From: Galactobacter sp. | Lineage (GTDB): Bacteria > Actinomycetota > Actinomycetes > Actinomycetales > Micrococcaceae | DNA length: 21,313 bases | Assembly (NCBI RefSeq): GCF_022712295.1 | Contig: NZ_JALAGT010000132.1 | Location: 1-21,313, forward strand | Reading direction: 5' to 3' | Shown here: piece by piece, positions 1 to 7,243 of the stretch | Layout of the letters: the number at the start of each line of letters is the position of its first letter | Numbering within the stretch: the first letter of the stretch is position 1 | Position numbers and translations under genes: made by a program | The notes under the pieces: generated by a model | Told to the model about the DNA's origin: nothing | Databases searched by the model: none | Seen by the model: the letters and a program-made list of their open reading frames with translations, nothing else

Positions 1-2
1 CC

Positions 3-416
3 GTGCGGATCTCGGTGGATCGCCCGGATCTTGCCGACTGGAACACGCGATTGCATCGCTGGGTGGTGGCTTCAGGAGACTTCGAGTTCGTGGTGGGGGC
101 CTCCAGTCGCGACCTACGTGGCAGGGTCACCGTTGCGGTGGAAGGAGACCCGGCCCGCGTTCCGCTGTCAATGGACTCCTCTCTGGGAGATCTGCTGGCC
201 GACCCGGTGGCAGGGCCGCAGGTGGCCCAGGCCATGCAGGGTATGTTCGGGGACTCCTCTGTCGGCATGGCCGACGCGATGGGCGGCGAGGAGGGCCTCG
301 CCGCCATGATGGCAGGCTTCCCGCTGGACCGGCTGAGTGCCTTCGGCAGCGGCGGGATGGACTCGGCGGCGTTGTCGGCTCTCATCGACCACGCCAACTC
401 CGCTCAGGCAGAGTGA
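3..416 (+). CDS. GH3 beta-glucosidase, C-terminal fragment (5' truncated by window edge)
   Basis: Open from the left edge to TGA at 414-416; the GTG at position 3 is merely the first in-frame codon in the window, not a credible start. The opening residues (DLADWNTRLHRWVVASGDFEFVVG followed by ASSRDLR, split here) match the end of the fibronectin-III-like domain that closes glycoside hydrolase family 3 enzymes: the 'DLAFWD...W.V.PGDFEV.VG.SSRDIR' pattern. About 85 further residues follow (LADPVAGPQVAQAM, then a Gly/Met/Ala-rich tail), an extension seen in some actinobacterial GH3 proteins. The catalytic domains lie outside the window, so substrate (beta-glucoside, xyloside or arabinoside) cannot be judged. 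The gene converges on copA with 38 bp between stops. Family assignment is fairly secure; specificity is not. Confidence 0.75.
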   Translation: MRISVDRPDLADWNTRLHRWVVASGDFEFVVGASSRDLRGRVTVAVEGDPARVPLSMDSSLGDLLADPVAGPQVAQAMQGMFGDSSVGMADAMGGEEGLAAMMAGFPLDRLSAFGSGGMDSAALSALIDHANSAQAE

Positions 417-454
417 TCAGGGTGGGCTGACCTAGCTGACCCAGGGCGACCGGT

Positions 455-2776
455 TCACCGGCCGAAGCGTCGCAGCCGCAGCGAGTTCCCGACCACGATC
501 ACGGAACTGGCGGCCATGGCTACGCCTGCGATCATCGGGTTGAGCAGCCCCAAGGCGGCAACGGGGATCCCCAACACGTTGTAGGCGAACGCCCAGAACA
601 GGTTCTGGCGGATCACCCGCAGCGTTGCGCGGGACAGATCGATGGCGTCGGCGACCTGCGTCACTGAGGAACCCATCAGCTCGATCCCGGCGCTGGAGCG
701 TGCCACGTCGGTGCCGGACCCCATGGCCAAGCCGAGGTCAGCCGTGGCCAGGGCGGGGGCGTCGTTCACGCCGTCTCCCACCATGGCGACCTTGTGGCCC
801 TTGGCCTGAAGGTTCTTGACGTGCTCCACCTTGCCGTCAGGGAGGACCCCGGCCACCACGTGCTCCGGCGCGATGCCGACCTGGGCGGCCACGGTTCTTG
901 CGACGGCCTCGTTGTCACCGGTGAGCAACCACGGCGTCACCCCGGCAGCCCGAAGCCGTTCGATGCCCTCCACGGAGGAGTCCTTGACGGTATCCGTCAC
1001 GCAGAGCACAGCGGCGACCTGACCGTCCAATCCCAGCAGCACGGCGGTGGCGCCCCGGTTCTGCGCCGCCTCCAGCGCGGTTCTGGCCTGGGTGTCCACC
1101 GTGACTCCCTGTTCCTGGAGCCAGTCCGGGCGACCCACGACGATGGCTCGGTCCTCGATCCGCGCGGCCACGCCGCCACCGGGTGAGGACGTGAAGGCCT
1201 CTGCCGAGGGGAGGCGGCCGGCTTGCTGGTTCTGCGCCGCCCGGGTGATGGCGACGGCGATGGGGTGTTCGGACCCGGACTCTGCGGAGCCGGACAGGCG
1301 CAGAGCGGTTTCCTGGTCGGTCTGAGCGGGGAAGGGGCGGCCGTTCGCGTCCGAAGTCTCCACCGAGCCCAGAGCCATGCGGCCCTCCGTGATGGTTCCG
1401 GTCTTGTCCAGACCCACCACATCCACACCGCGAGCCTCTTCAAGCACCTGAGGTCCGGAGATCAGGATGCCGAGCTGGGACCCGCGTCCGGTGCCTGCCA
1501 CCAAGGCCACCGGTGTGGCCAGTCCCAAGGCACACGGGCAGGCGATGACCAACACGGTGATCGCCGCGGTGAGGCCGTCGCGCGGGTTGCCCGCGGCGAG
1601 CCACCAGATGAGGAAGGTCAGAACGGACAGGGCGAGCACAATCGGCACGAAGACCGACGAGATCTTGTCGGCCAGCCGTGTGACCGGGGCCTTCTGAGTC
1701 TGGGCGTCGGAGAGCATCTTGCCCATCGAGGCAAGGGTGGTGTCCTCACCGGTACGCGTGACGCGTACGGTCAGGGAGCCGGCGCCGTTGATGGTGGCTC
1801 CGGTGACCTCGTCCCCGGAATGGGTGGATACCGGGGCGGACTCCCCGGTGATCATCGAGGCGTCCACGGTGGAATGACCGCTCTCCACCACGCCGTCTGC
1901 AGGGATCTTGGCGCCCGGGCGGACTCGGACGAGGTCGTCCACCTGCAGGGAAGACACCGGCACCTTGGAACTTGAGCCGTCGTCGAGTACCAGTTCTGCC
2001 TCCGAGGCGCCCATGCTCAGCAGGGAATGCAAGGCGTCCGCCGCACCATGGCGGGCACGCAGTTCCAGCCAGCGCCCCAACAGCAGGAACGTGGAGATGG
2101 TGGCTGCACCCTCGAAGTAGAGCTGGTGCGAACTCATGTCCATGCTCACGCCATGACCGGCATGGGCGGTCATGCCCGGGTCCAGAAGCAGCTGGATCAA
2201 GGAGAAGAAGTAGGAGACCGCGACGCCGAGCGAGACCAGGGTGTCCATGGTGGAGGCCCCGTGCACGGCATTGGTGACCGCAGAGCGATGGAACGGCCAT
2301 GCGCACCAGGTCACCACGGGCGCCGCCAGTGCGGCCACGACCCATCCCCAGTGGGGGAACGTGGCCCCGGGAACCATGGAGATGATCAGGACCGGAACGG
2401 TGAAGATCGCCGCGACGACGAATCTGCCGAAGAGGTGGTCGCCTTCCCCACCGTGCTGGTGCCCGCCGCCGGAGTTCTCATGATCGGACCCGTGCCCGTC
2501 GTCCCCATGGCCTGTGTGCGCTGAGGGCAAGGCATGCGGGATGGCCCCGTAGCCGGCGCCTTGGACGGTGTCGATCAGCTGTTGGTCGGTGACCTCGTCC
2601 GGGGCGGCGACGGTGGCCTGTTCCAGTGCGAGGTTGACGGAGGCGCTGACCCCAGGGAGTTTGCCGAGCTTGCGCTCGATGCGGTTCACGCAGGAGGCGC
2701 AGGTCATCCCCTCGATGTCGAGGCGGACCGTGCGCCTGTCCTGGGCTTCTGCGGCAAGTGCGGCCTGATCAGGCAT
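455..2776 (-). CDS. copA: Cu(+)-exporting P1B-type ATPase CopA
   Basis: Pumps cytosolic Cu(I) outward across the membrane at the cost of ATP. The 773-aa protein has one N-terminal heavy-metal-associated domain (GMTCASC at 23-29), then a His-rich linker (eight His between 81 and 114), then the P-type core. Visible motifs: TGES (actuator loop), ACPCALG (metal-binding CPC in TM6), DKTGT (phosphorylated Asp), SEHPIAVA (nucleotide-binding HP loop), GDGVNDAPA (hinge), and near the C-terminus YN and MAASS, which with CPC form the Cu(I) sites of the P1B-1 class. A further His/Met-rich extracytoplasmic loop (HAGHGVSMDMSSH) lies between early TM helices. The ATG at 2776 overlaps the end of copZ by 8 bp (ATGCCTGA), implying translational coupling. 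Silver co-transport is possible; copper is favoured by CopZ and CsoR next door. Confidence 0.97.
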   Translation of the reverse strand: MPDQAALAAEAQDRRTVRLDIEGMTCASCVNRIERKLGKLPGVSASVNLALEQATVAAPDEVTDQQLIDTVQGAGYGAIPHALPSAHTGHGDDGHGSDHENSGGGHQHGGEGDHLFGRFVVAAIFTVPVLIISMVPGATFPHWGWVVAALAAPVVTWCAWPFHRSAVTNAVHGASTMDTLVSLGVAVSYFFSLIQLLLDPGMTAHAGHGVSMDMSSHQLYFEGAATISTFLLLGRWLELRARHGAADALHSLLSMGASEAELVLDDGSSSKVPVSSLQVDDLVRVRPGAKIPADGVVESGHSTVDASMITGESAPVSTHSGDEVTGATINGAGSLTVRVTRTGEDTTLASMGKMLSDAQTQKAPVTRLADKISSVFVPIVLALSVLTFLIWWLAAGNPRDGLTAAITVLVIACPCALGLATPVALVAGTGRGSQLGILISGPQVLEEARGVDVVGLDKTGTITEGRMALGSVETSDANGRPFPAQTDQETALRLSGSAESGSEHPIAVAITRAAQNQQAGRLPSAEAFTSSPGGGVAARIEDRAIVVGRPDWLQEQGVTVDTQARTALEAAQNRGATAVLLGLDGQVAAVLCVTDTVKDSSVEGIERLRAAGVTPWLLTGDNEAVARTVAAQVGIAPEHVVAGVLPDGKVEHVKNLQAKGHKVAMVGDGVNDAPALATADLGLAMGSGTDVARSSAGIELMGSSVTQVADAIDLSRATLRVIRQNLFWAFAYNVLGIPVAALGLLNPMIAGVAMAASSVIVVGNSLRLRRFGR

Positions 2777-2990
2777 GGTCTCCCACCACGGTGTAGCCGG
2801 CTTCGGCCACGGCCTCGGAAAGCTGCTCGGTGGGGATCTCTCGGTCGGCGGTCACCTGGGCGGTGGAGATCTCGTTCGGGTGGAGGTCGATCGACACGTC
2901 GGTGACGCCATCGAGGGCCTCGAGCTCCTCGGTGACGGAGAGCGCGCAGTGGTTGCAGGTCATGCCGGAGATGTTCAGGGTGGTGTTCAT
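2769..2990 (-). CDS. copZ: Copper chaperone CopZ (HMA domain)
   Basis: A 73-aa single-domain heavy-metal-associated protein with the metal-binding loop GMTCNHC (Cys12, Cys15). It is the usual length for a CopZ/Atx1 chaperone and has the ferredoxin-like pattern starting TLNISGMTCNHC and ending EAVAEAGYTVV. Such proteins carry Cu(I) in the cytosol and hand it to the N-terminal domain of CopA and to CsoR. The ATG at 2990 has a strong Shine-Dalgarno (GAGGAGGA, 2995-3002 on the complement) four bases upstream. It lies 26 bp after csoR and overlaps copA by 8 bp, so the three form one operon. Confidence 0.95.
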   Translation of the reverse strand: MNTTLNISGMTCNHCALSVTEELEALDGVTDVSIDLHPNEISTAQVTADREIPTEQLSEAVAEAGYTVVGDHA

Positions 2991-3016
2991 GGGGTCCTCC
3001 TCAGGGACGACGGTCG

Positions 3017-3349
3017 TCAGCGGAGCAGACGGCCGATGGCTTGGGTGGCTTCCTTGACCTTCGCATCCACGATGCCGGGATCATCGGTCTCGATCGATTC
3101 ACGTGCGGCATCCACCACACAGTGGCCCACGTGGCCTTCCACGAGGCCCAAAGAGACCTTGTGCAGTGCCGCATTCACCGCGGCGACCTGGGTGAGGACG
3201 TCGATGCAGTAGGTGTCCTCCTCGACCATCTTCTCGATGCCACGGATCTGGCCCTCGATTCGCCGGAGGCGCTTCAGAATGGCGTCCTTCTGCCCGGGTT
3301 GGGCGGTGTAGGCGTGGCCTGCGTGTGGGTCGGGTTCGATCTGGTTCAC
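3017..3349 (-). CDS. csoR: Copper-sensing repressor CsoR
   Basis: A 110-aa CsoR/RcnR-family (DUF156) all-helical repressor that leaves DNA when it binds Cu(I). The family hallmark RLRRIEGQIRGIEKMVEED is present (27-45), and the Cu(I) ligands of CsoR are all there in the Cys-His-Cys arrangement: Cys48 (TYC), His73 and Cys77 (EGHVGHC). The N-terminus carries extra His (PDPHAGHAY). The start is GTG at 3349: no Shine-Dalgarno is visible, but a -10-like TATCTT (3361-3356) ends six bases before it, so the mRNA is probably leaderless. It is first gene of csoR-copZ-copA and its promoter contains its own operator. Confidence 0.95.
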   Translation of the reverse strand: MNQIEPDPHAGHAYTAQPGQKDAILKRLRRIEGQIRGIEKMVEEDTYCIDVLTQVAAVNAALHKVSLGLVEGHVGHCVVDAARESIETDDPGIVDAKVKEATQAIGRLLR

Positions 3350-3355
3350 ACCGAC

Positions 3356-3384
3356 AAGATATACCCCCTAGGGGTAATTAACAA
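3356..3384 (-). promoter_or_regulatory. Predicted csoR-copZ-copA promoter
   Basis: On the minus strand TTGTTA (3384-3379) and TATCTT (3361-3356) are separated by 17 bp, and the expected start of transcription, seven bases on, is the G of the csoR GTG at 3349. The CsoR site at 3360-3376 occupies the spacer and edge of the -10, where binding would exclude RNA polymerase. Confidence 0.65.
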
Positions 3385-3402
3385 GTACCCCTAGGGGGTA
3401 TA
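3360..3402. promoter_or_regulatory. Paired CsoR-type operators in perfect inverted orientation
   Basis: Two 17-bp sites, TATACCCCCTAGGGGTA (3360-3376) and its exact reverse complement TACCCCTAGGGGGTATA (3386-3402), are separated by nine AT-rich bases. Each is a G/C-tract dyad with TA flanks (TACCCC-TA-GGGGTA), the form of operator known for CsoR proteins of the B. subtilis/Streptomyces type. The dyad centres are 23 bp apart, about two helical turns, so two CsoR tetramers could sit on nearly the same face. Each site fills the spacer of one of two divergent promoters. Confidence 0.88.
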
Positions 3403-3406
3403 CGAT
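3378..3406 (+). promoter_or_regulatory. Predicted divergent promoter towards the Fem gene, overlapping CsoR site 2
   Basis: On the plus strand TTAACA (3378-3383) and TACGAT (3401-3406) are separated by 17 bp. The -35 overlaps the -35 of the csoR promoter on the other strand by five bases, and the spacer is filled by the second CsoR-type site. Transcripts would start near 3413 and carry a leader of about 80 nt. A second TANNNT box, TACCAT at 3432-3437, has no obvious -35 but could give a CsoR-independent start. Confidence 0.5.
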
Positions 3407-3462
3407 CCGCGGTGGGTGGGTCTGCCGTTGATACCATCGAAGTTCAGTGGTCACCGCCTTCT

Positions 3463-3481
3463 GATGGGTGAGAAACCCATC
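3463..3481 (+). promoter_or_regulatory. Stem-loop just upstream of the Fem gene ribosome-binding site
   Basis: GATGGGT (3463-3469) and ACCCATC (3475-3481) form a perfect 7-bp stem with a five-base GAGAA loop. It ends four bases before the Shine-Dalgarno GAAAGGGA (beginning at 3485) of the gene starting at 3496. It could modulate initiation or simply stabilise the leader; no riboswitch class is recognised. Confidence 0.45.
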
Positions 3482-3495
3482 CACGAAAGGGAACA

Positions 3496-4764
3496 ATGCG
3501 TTTGTCTCGAGTGTCGGAGTCCGAGTACTCCGAATACATCGACACCCAGTCCCGCGTCTTCTACACGCAGCTGCCCGGCTACGGGGCCACCCGTCGCGCC
3601 GAGGGGTACACCGTTGACTATGTGGGGATGCGTCGTGACAACGGCGTGCTCGTGGGTGTGGCCCTGTTGGTGTTCCAGCCGTGGAAGAAGCTCTTCCACC
3701 GTGTCACCGTCCCTTACGGCCCCGTCCTGGACTGGTCGGATGCGGGACTCGTCACGGAGTTCCTGAGCGGTCTCGTGGCCTACTTGCGCCGCGATCCACG
3801 GACCCTGTCCATCCGGGTCAACCCGCCGGTGCTCGCCCGCAGCTACGAGGACATCACGCCGGGGGACGTGAATCCGGATGTGGCCGTGCTCGAGGCCGCA
3901 GTGACGGCCCTGAACGGTGTCCACGTGGATCGGGAGTTCTACGACTCCTCGGACATCCAGGTGCGATTCTCCTACACCAAGGACATCGAGGGCATGACCT
4001 ACAAGCAGGTCGCCTCGTCCGTGGCCCAAGGGGCACGCACCGGCTTCAACAAGCTCGGCACCAATGGCGTCGAGGTCCGCTTCCTCGAAGCAGACCAGTT
4101 CGATGTGCTGGAGAGGGTCCTGGGCCACACAGCGCAGCGCACGGACATGCACGAGATCTCCTCAGGCGCCTCGAAGTTCTATCGCGACCTGAAGGAACAC
4201 CTCGGTCAAGACGTCATGGCTCCCGTCGCCGTCTTGGATTGCGTGAAAGCGTTGAAGACCATTGCCGAGGAGCGCGAGCAGGTTCAGGCCCAGATCACCG
4301 AGATCGAGGAGCTCGAGGCCAAGATGGAGGCCGAGGGCAAGGTCCTGAACAAGAAGCGCCGCAACGCCCTCAAGGAACACCGGGACCGGATCGGCGTGCT
4401 GGAGCGCCGTGAGAACGACACGCTGGCCGTGCAGAAGGATCACGGCGACGAGGTGGTCCTCGCCGCCAGCCTCTTTGTGCATTCCCCCGGTGAGCTGGTC
4501 TACCTGCTCTCCGGAGCCTACGACGAGTTCCAGAGCTACTACGGTATCTACCTGATCCACCGCACCATGCTGGAATGGTGCCTGGAGAACCAGGTGGGCA
4601 CCTACAACCTCTACGGCATCACCGGAGACTTCTCCGACACCGCGAGCGACCACGGCGTGCTGCAGTTCAAGCGTCAGTTCGGCGGAAACGTGGAGGAACT
4701 CGTGGGGACCTACGACCTCCCCGTGCACGCGTTCCTGGCCAAGCGCCTGGGTGCGCTCGGCTGA
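3496..4764 (+). CDS. FemA/FemB-family tRNA-dependent aminoacyltransferase with coiled-coil arm
   Basis: A 422-aa FemABX-family protein (twin GNAT-fold peptidyltransferase). Members move amino acids from aminoacyl-tRNA onto the stem-peptide lysine of lipid-linked peptidoglycan precursors at the inner membrane face. Family-like stretches are PYGPVLDW near residue 75, a middle block ASSVAQGARTGFNKL (positively charged), and the C-terminal YGIYLIHRTMLEW plus FKRQFGG. Residues about 250-315 are highly charged and heptad-like (EREQVQAQITEIEELEAKM and on), the helical arm typical of FemA/FemB and absent from short FemX enzymes. Start ATG 3496 has Shine-Dalgarno GAAAGGGA. It diverges from csoR across shared operators and converges on the ATP-grasp gene. 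Which residue it adds (Ala, Gly, Ser) cannot be told from sequence alone. Confidence 0.88.
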   Translation: MRLSRVSESEYSEYIDTQSRVFYTQLPGYGATRRAEGYTVDYVGMRRDNGVLVGVALLVFQPWKKLFHRVTVPYGPVLDWSDAGLVTEFLSGLVAYLRRDPRTLSIRVNPPVLARSYEDITPGDVNPDVAVLEAAVTALNGVHVDREFYDSSDIQVRFSYTKDIEGMTYKQVASSVAQGARTGFNKLGTNGVEVRFLEADQFDVLERVLGHTAQRTDMHEISSGASKFYRDLKEHLGQDVMAPVAVLDCVKALKTIAEEREQVQAQITEIEELEAKMEAEGKVLNKKRRNALKEHRDRIGVLERRENDTLAVQKDHGDEVVLAASLFVHSPGELVYLLSGAYDEFQSYYGIYLIHRTMLEWCLENQVGTYNLYGITGDFSDTASDHGVLQFKRQFGGNVEELVGTYDLPVHAFLAKRLGALG

Positions 4765-4817
4765 TCACGCCGGGTTGATCACCGCGGGTTGATCGCACAA
4801 GGCTGATCACGCCGGGC
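4762..4817. repeat. Four-copy 14-bp tandem repeat at a convergent gene junction
   Basis: TGATC recurs at 4762, 4776, 4790 and 4804, an exact 14-bp period; units read TGATCACGCCGGGT, TGATCACCGCGGGT, TGATCGCACAAGGC and TGATCACGCCGGGC. The first unit's TGA is the stop codon of the Fem gene. A 16-bp copy GGCTGATCACGCCGGG occurs identically at 4759-4774 and 4801-4816. The array fills almost the whole 60-bp gap before the end of the ATP-grasp gene at 4825. No stem with a T-run, so a standard terminator is not apparent. Confidence 0.85.
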
Positions 4818-4824
4818 TGCTGAG

Positions 4825-6066
4825 TCAGAAACCGGACTCCGTGGGCCGTGGGTAGAAGCGGCGCATCTGCCGCCACTGGTTCACGGAGTTCATGAGGCGG
4901 TACGTGAAGCGCTTCGGGTGGCGATCCGCCGGATTCTTGAGCGGGTTGACCGGGCGCTGGGCCTTCCGCGCCCGCCTCACCCGCTGACGAAGCTGCGGAT
5001 CCTGCAGGTAGGTCTTGTTGGCCAGCGCCATGGGCAGCACGGTGTAGATGCCGTCGCGGGCATTGGTCTGGTAAGGGGATTCCTCTCCGGCCAGATCGGC
5101 CAGCATGGCCTTGGCCAGGTCGATGCCGCCCACCTTGAGGTAGTAGTGGCTGCGACCGATCCGTGGGTTCAGATCCAGCCACAGCGCCCGGCCGTCCCGC
5201 GGGTCCATCTTCACGTCCAGGGAGAAGAAGCCACGCAGTCCCACGGCGGTGACGAGGCGCTGAGCGTGTCGTGCCAGCTCAGGGTTGGGTTCCAGCAGGA
5301 TCATGCCGGCGTTGCCGAGATAGCGCGGTTGGTGCAGACCCAGCAGGACCCGTCCGGTGCCGGTGGCGGTGACCCTGCCCTGAGCGTCCACGTAACCGTT
5401 GATGACCCACTGTGTGGTGTCGTCTCCCGGGATCAGCTCCTGGACCATGAGTTCGATGTCCACCCCGGACTCACGCAGGGAGCTGAAATAGGTGTTGGCG
5501 TCCTCGGCGGAGTCGAAGACCTTGACCTTGCGCAGCCCTTGGCCCCAGTAGAAGTCCAGGTCGGAGCCCACCGCAGGTTTCACGACCACGGGGAACGTCA
5601 GCGTGGAGAGATTGTCGGCCCACGCTTGGGGTGTGCGCAGGTCCACGGTGGACCGCGCAGGAACGTCCAGGCCAAGGCTCGTGCAGACCTCGTAGAAGTC
5701 CTCCTTGGAGTTGGCGCGTTCCACGGCCTCGATCGGGGCGTATGGCAGGAACCAGCGCGGCTCCAATGCGGCACGGTTGCGTGCAGCGAATTCCACGCCC
5801 TCGTCGGAATTGACCAGCAGCAGGAGCTGCTGCTCGGGGTGATCCTCGGCGATCCGATGCAGCAGGTCCACGAACTTGTCCTCGTGCGCCAGCGTGCCCT
5901 TGGGGACGATCTGGACGTCGAAGATGGAGGAGTTCTCGATGGGGCCGCGATGGACCTCGGAGATCACCAGTGAGCGTAGGCCGGCGGCTTCGTGGAAGAT
6001 CCGCGCGAAGCTGTAGTCGGCGATATCGAACCCGATGACCACGGGGAGCAGGTCGTTGGATGCCAT
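4825..6066 (-). CDS. ATP-grasp carboxylate-amine ligase, probable peptidoglycan cross-bridge ligase
   Basis: A 413-aa ATP-grasp protein. The N-terminal domain starts LLPVVIGFDIADYSFARIF; the ATP-binding part follows: ERANSKEDFY (Lys121), FPVVVKPAVGSD (Lys163), VQELIPGDDTTQW, and a metal/ATP site WLDLNPRIGRSHYY. Such enzymes activate a carboxylate as acyl-phosphate and join it to an amine. A relative, the D-aspartate ligase of enterococci, adds D-Asp to the stem lysine. Lying between two Fem transferases, this one is inferred to add an acidic or other non-tRNA-derived residue to the bridge. The start chosen is ATG 6066, with GAAAGG upstream; the frame runs open to 6279 but that part lies within the preceding gene. 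It follows that gene by 23 bp. Its C-terminus is basic (RKAQRPVNPLKNPADRHPKR), which might favour membrane contact. Confidence 0.85.
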   Translation of the reverse strand: MASNDLLPVVIGFDIADYSFARIFHEAAGLRSLVISEVHRGPIENSSIFDVQIVPKGTLAHEDKFVDLLHRIAEDHPEQQLLLLVNSDEGVEFAARNRAALEPRWFLPYAPIEAVERANSKEDFYEVCTSLGLDVPARSTVDLRTPQAWADNLSTLTFPVVVKPAVGSDLDFYWGQGLRKVKVFDSAEDANTYFSSLRESGVDIELMVQELIPGDDTTQWVINGYVDAQGRVTATGTGRVLLGLHQPRYLGNAGMILLEPNPELARHAQRLVTAVGLRGFFSLDVKMDPRDGRALWLDLNPRIGRSHYYLKVGGIDLAKAMLADLAGEESPYQTNARDGIYTVLPMALANKTYLQDPQLRQRVRRARKAQRPVNPLKNPADRHPKRFTYRLMNSVNQWRQMRRFYPRPTESGF

Positions 6067-6089
6067 TGGTTGCCTTTCAACTCTCCGCT

Positions 6090-7235
6090 TCAGTGCTTCT
6101 CGCGCCAGGCCATGAACTTGTCGAAGCCCCATGACAGGAGCCGGTTCAGGGGCAGCTCCCATTCGCCGACGGTGCGGATCACGTCGCAGCCCATGGAGGT
6201 CTTGAAGTAGGAGAGGCCGCCGTGGGAGTCGCCGCGCTTCAGCGTGGGCGTCACGCCGCCCTGGTCCAAGTAGAGGCAACCCTCGTCCAACGCGTCGGAG
6301 AGCATGCGATGCTGCAGCGCCTTGGGTGCGTTGAGCTTGCGTTCCTCGTTGCTGGAGGCGCCGTAGACATACCAGGAACGGTTGCCGGAGCGCAGCCGCA
6401 CGGCGGCCGCCAGATCGCGTCCCTCGTGGGAGGCGATGTAGAGCGTGCAGGAGCCGGGCTGCGCCGCGTTGAGGGTGCGGTGCAGGTTCGTGAAGTACTC
6501 CAACGGACGGCCGGTGAAGTCCTGCCTGTCTGCTGTGGTGGAGTAGAGGGCATGGAAGCGGCCCATGTCCTCGGTCCCGCCCACCACGATGTCCAGCGGT
6601 GCCTTCAGCGACTGCCGGGTCTCGCGCCGGGCGGACTGCGAGAAGCCGGCCATGATCTGGTCCATGGTCAACGGATTCCCGTCGGCATCGACCAGCGGGA
6701 CGCGGGCCACGTACTCGGGCTGCCCCGCAGCGAAGTCCATGCCGGAATCCAGGTGCGAGAAGCCCTGCGCCTGCAGCGCTGCGGTGACCGCATCTGCGGC
6801 GGAGTCGTTCTTGGAGTGCGCCAACTGGGACAGGTCCTCCAGCGTCCCGGACCCCATGGCCTTACGCACGTCCACGGCCTTCCACGTCGTGGAATCCACC
6901 GAGGGGCCGAGGCGCAGGGCAAAGGCGCCATTGGCCCTCAGGTACTCCGCCAGCGTGCGCAGCACGCGCTCAGGTGCGAATTCCGCGAAGTCGATCACCG
7001 GACCGTCGGGCAGGTAGGCAAGGGACTTGCGCACCACGGGGGCGGGTCGCATGAGCACCAGCGCGGCGCCGACCTGGGTACCGCCGGAGAACCAACCGAG
7101 GCTGAGTCCCCGCCAGGCGGGTTTGATCTGGGCCCACTCGGGGCGCTGCATGAAGCTCACGTCCCGGCGGGTGGCCAGGAACGCAGCGTGTTCCTCGGCG
7201 CTGATGGCTGCAAGGCTCAGTTCATCGCTACTCAC
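6090..7235 (-). CDS. FemX-like aminoacyltransferase without coiled-coil arm
   Basis: A 381-aa FemABX-family protein with two GNAT-like halves. The central segment FSQSARRETRQSLK (basic, for tRNA/precursor binding) and the late blocks LAAAVRLRSGNRSWYVYGASS, APKALQHRMLSDA and GLSYFKTSMG are family-typical. It lacks the long charged helical arm of the gene at 3496, so resembles the shorter FemX type that commonly adds the first bridge residue; this division of labour is inference. The start is set at GTG 7235 because a -10-like TAGTCT (7249-7244) lies eight bases before it and there is no Shine-Dalgarno; the frame stays open to 7358 but only inside the preceding GNAT gene. Downstream is the ATP-grasp gene at 23 bp. 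Confidence 0.87.
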   Translation of the reverse strand: MSSDELSLAAISAEEHAAFLATRRDVSFMQRPEWAQIKPAWRGLSLGWFSGGTQVGAALVLMRPAPVVRKSLAYLPDGPVIDFAEFAPERVLRTLAEYLRANGAFALRLGPSVDSTTWKAVDVRKAMGSGTLEDLSQLAHSKNDSAADAVTAALQAQGFSHLDSGMDFAAGQPEYVARVPLVDADGNPLTMDQIMAGFSQSARRETRQSLKAPLDIVVGGTEDMGRFHALYSTTADRQDFTGRPLEYFTNLHRTLNAAQPGSCTLYIASHEGRDLAAAVRLRSGNRSWYVYGASSNEERKLNAPKALQHRMLSDALDEGCLYLDQGGVTPTLKRGDSHGGLSYFKTSMGCDVIRTVGEWELPLNRLLSWGFDKFMAWREKH

Positions 7236-7243
7236 GAGATACG

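Noticed and set aside
390..416. Shared SAQAE ending of the GH3 protein and the thioredoxin (15440-15461)
   Set aside because: Surrounding sequence is unrelated; the short match is compatible with chance and common codons.
450..461. Tiny CCGGT-TC-ACCGG hairpin at the copA stop as terminator
   Set aside because: The stem is five bases with a two-base loop, too small to be stable in RNA, and no T-run follows.
6067..6279. N-terminal extension of the ATP-grasp gene
   Set aside because: It overlaps the end of the FemX-like gene, has no ATP-grasp similarity, and ATG 6066 has its own Shine-Dalgarno.
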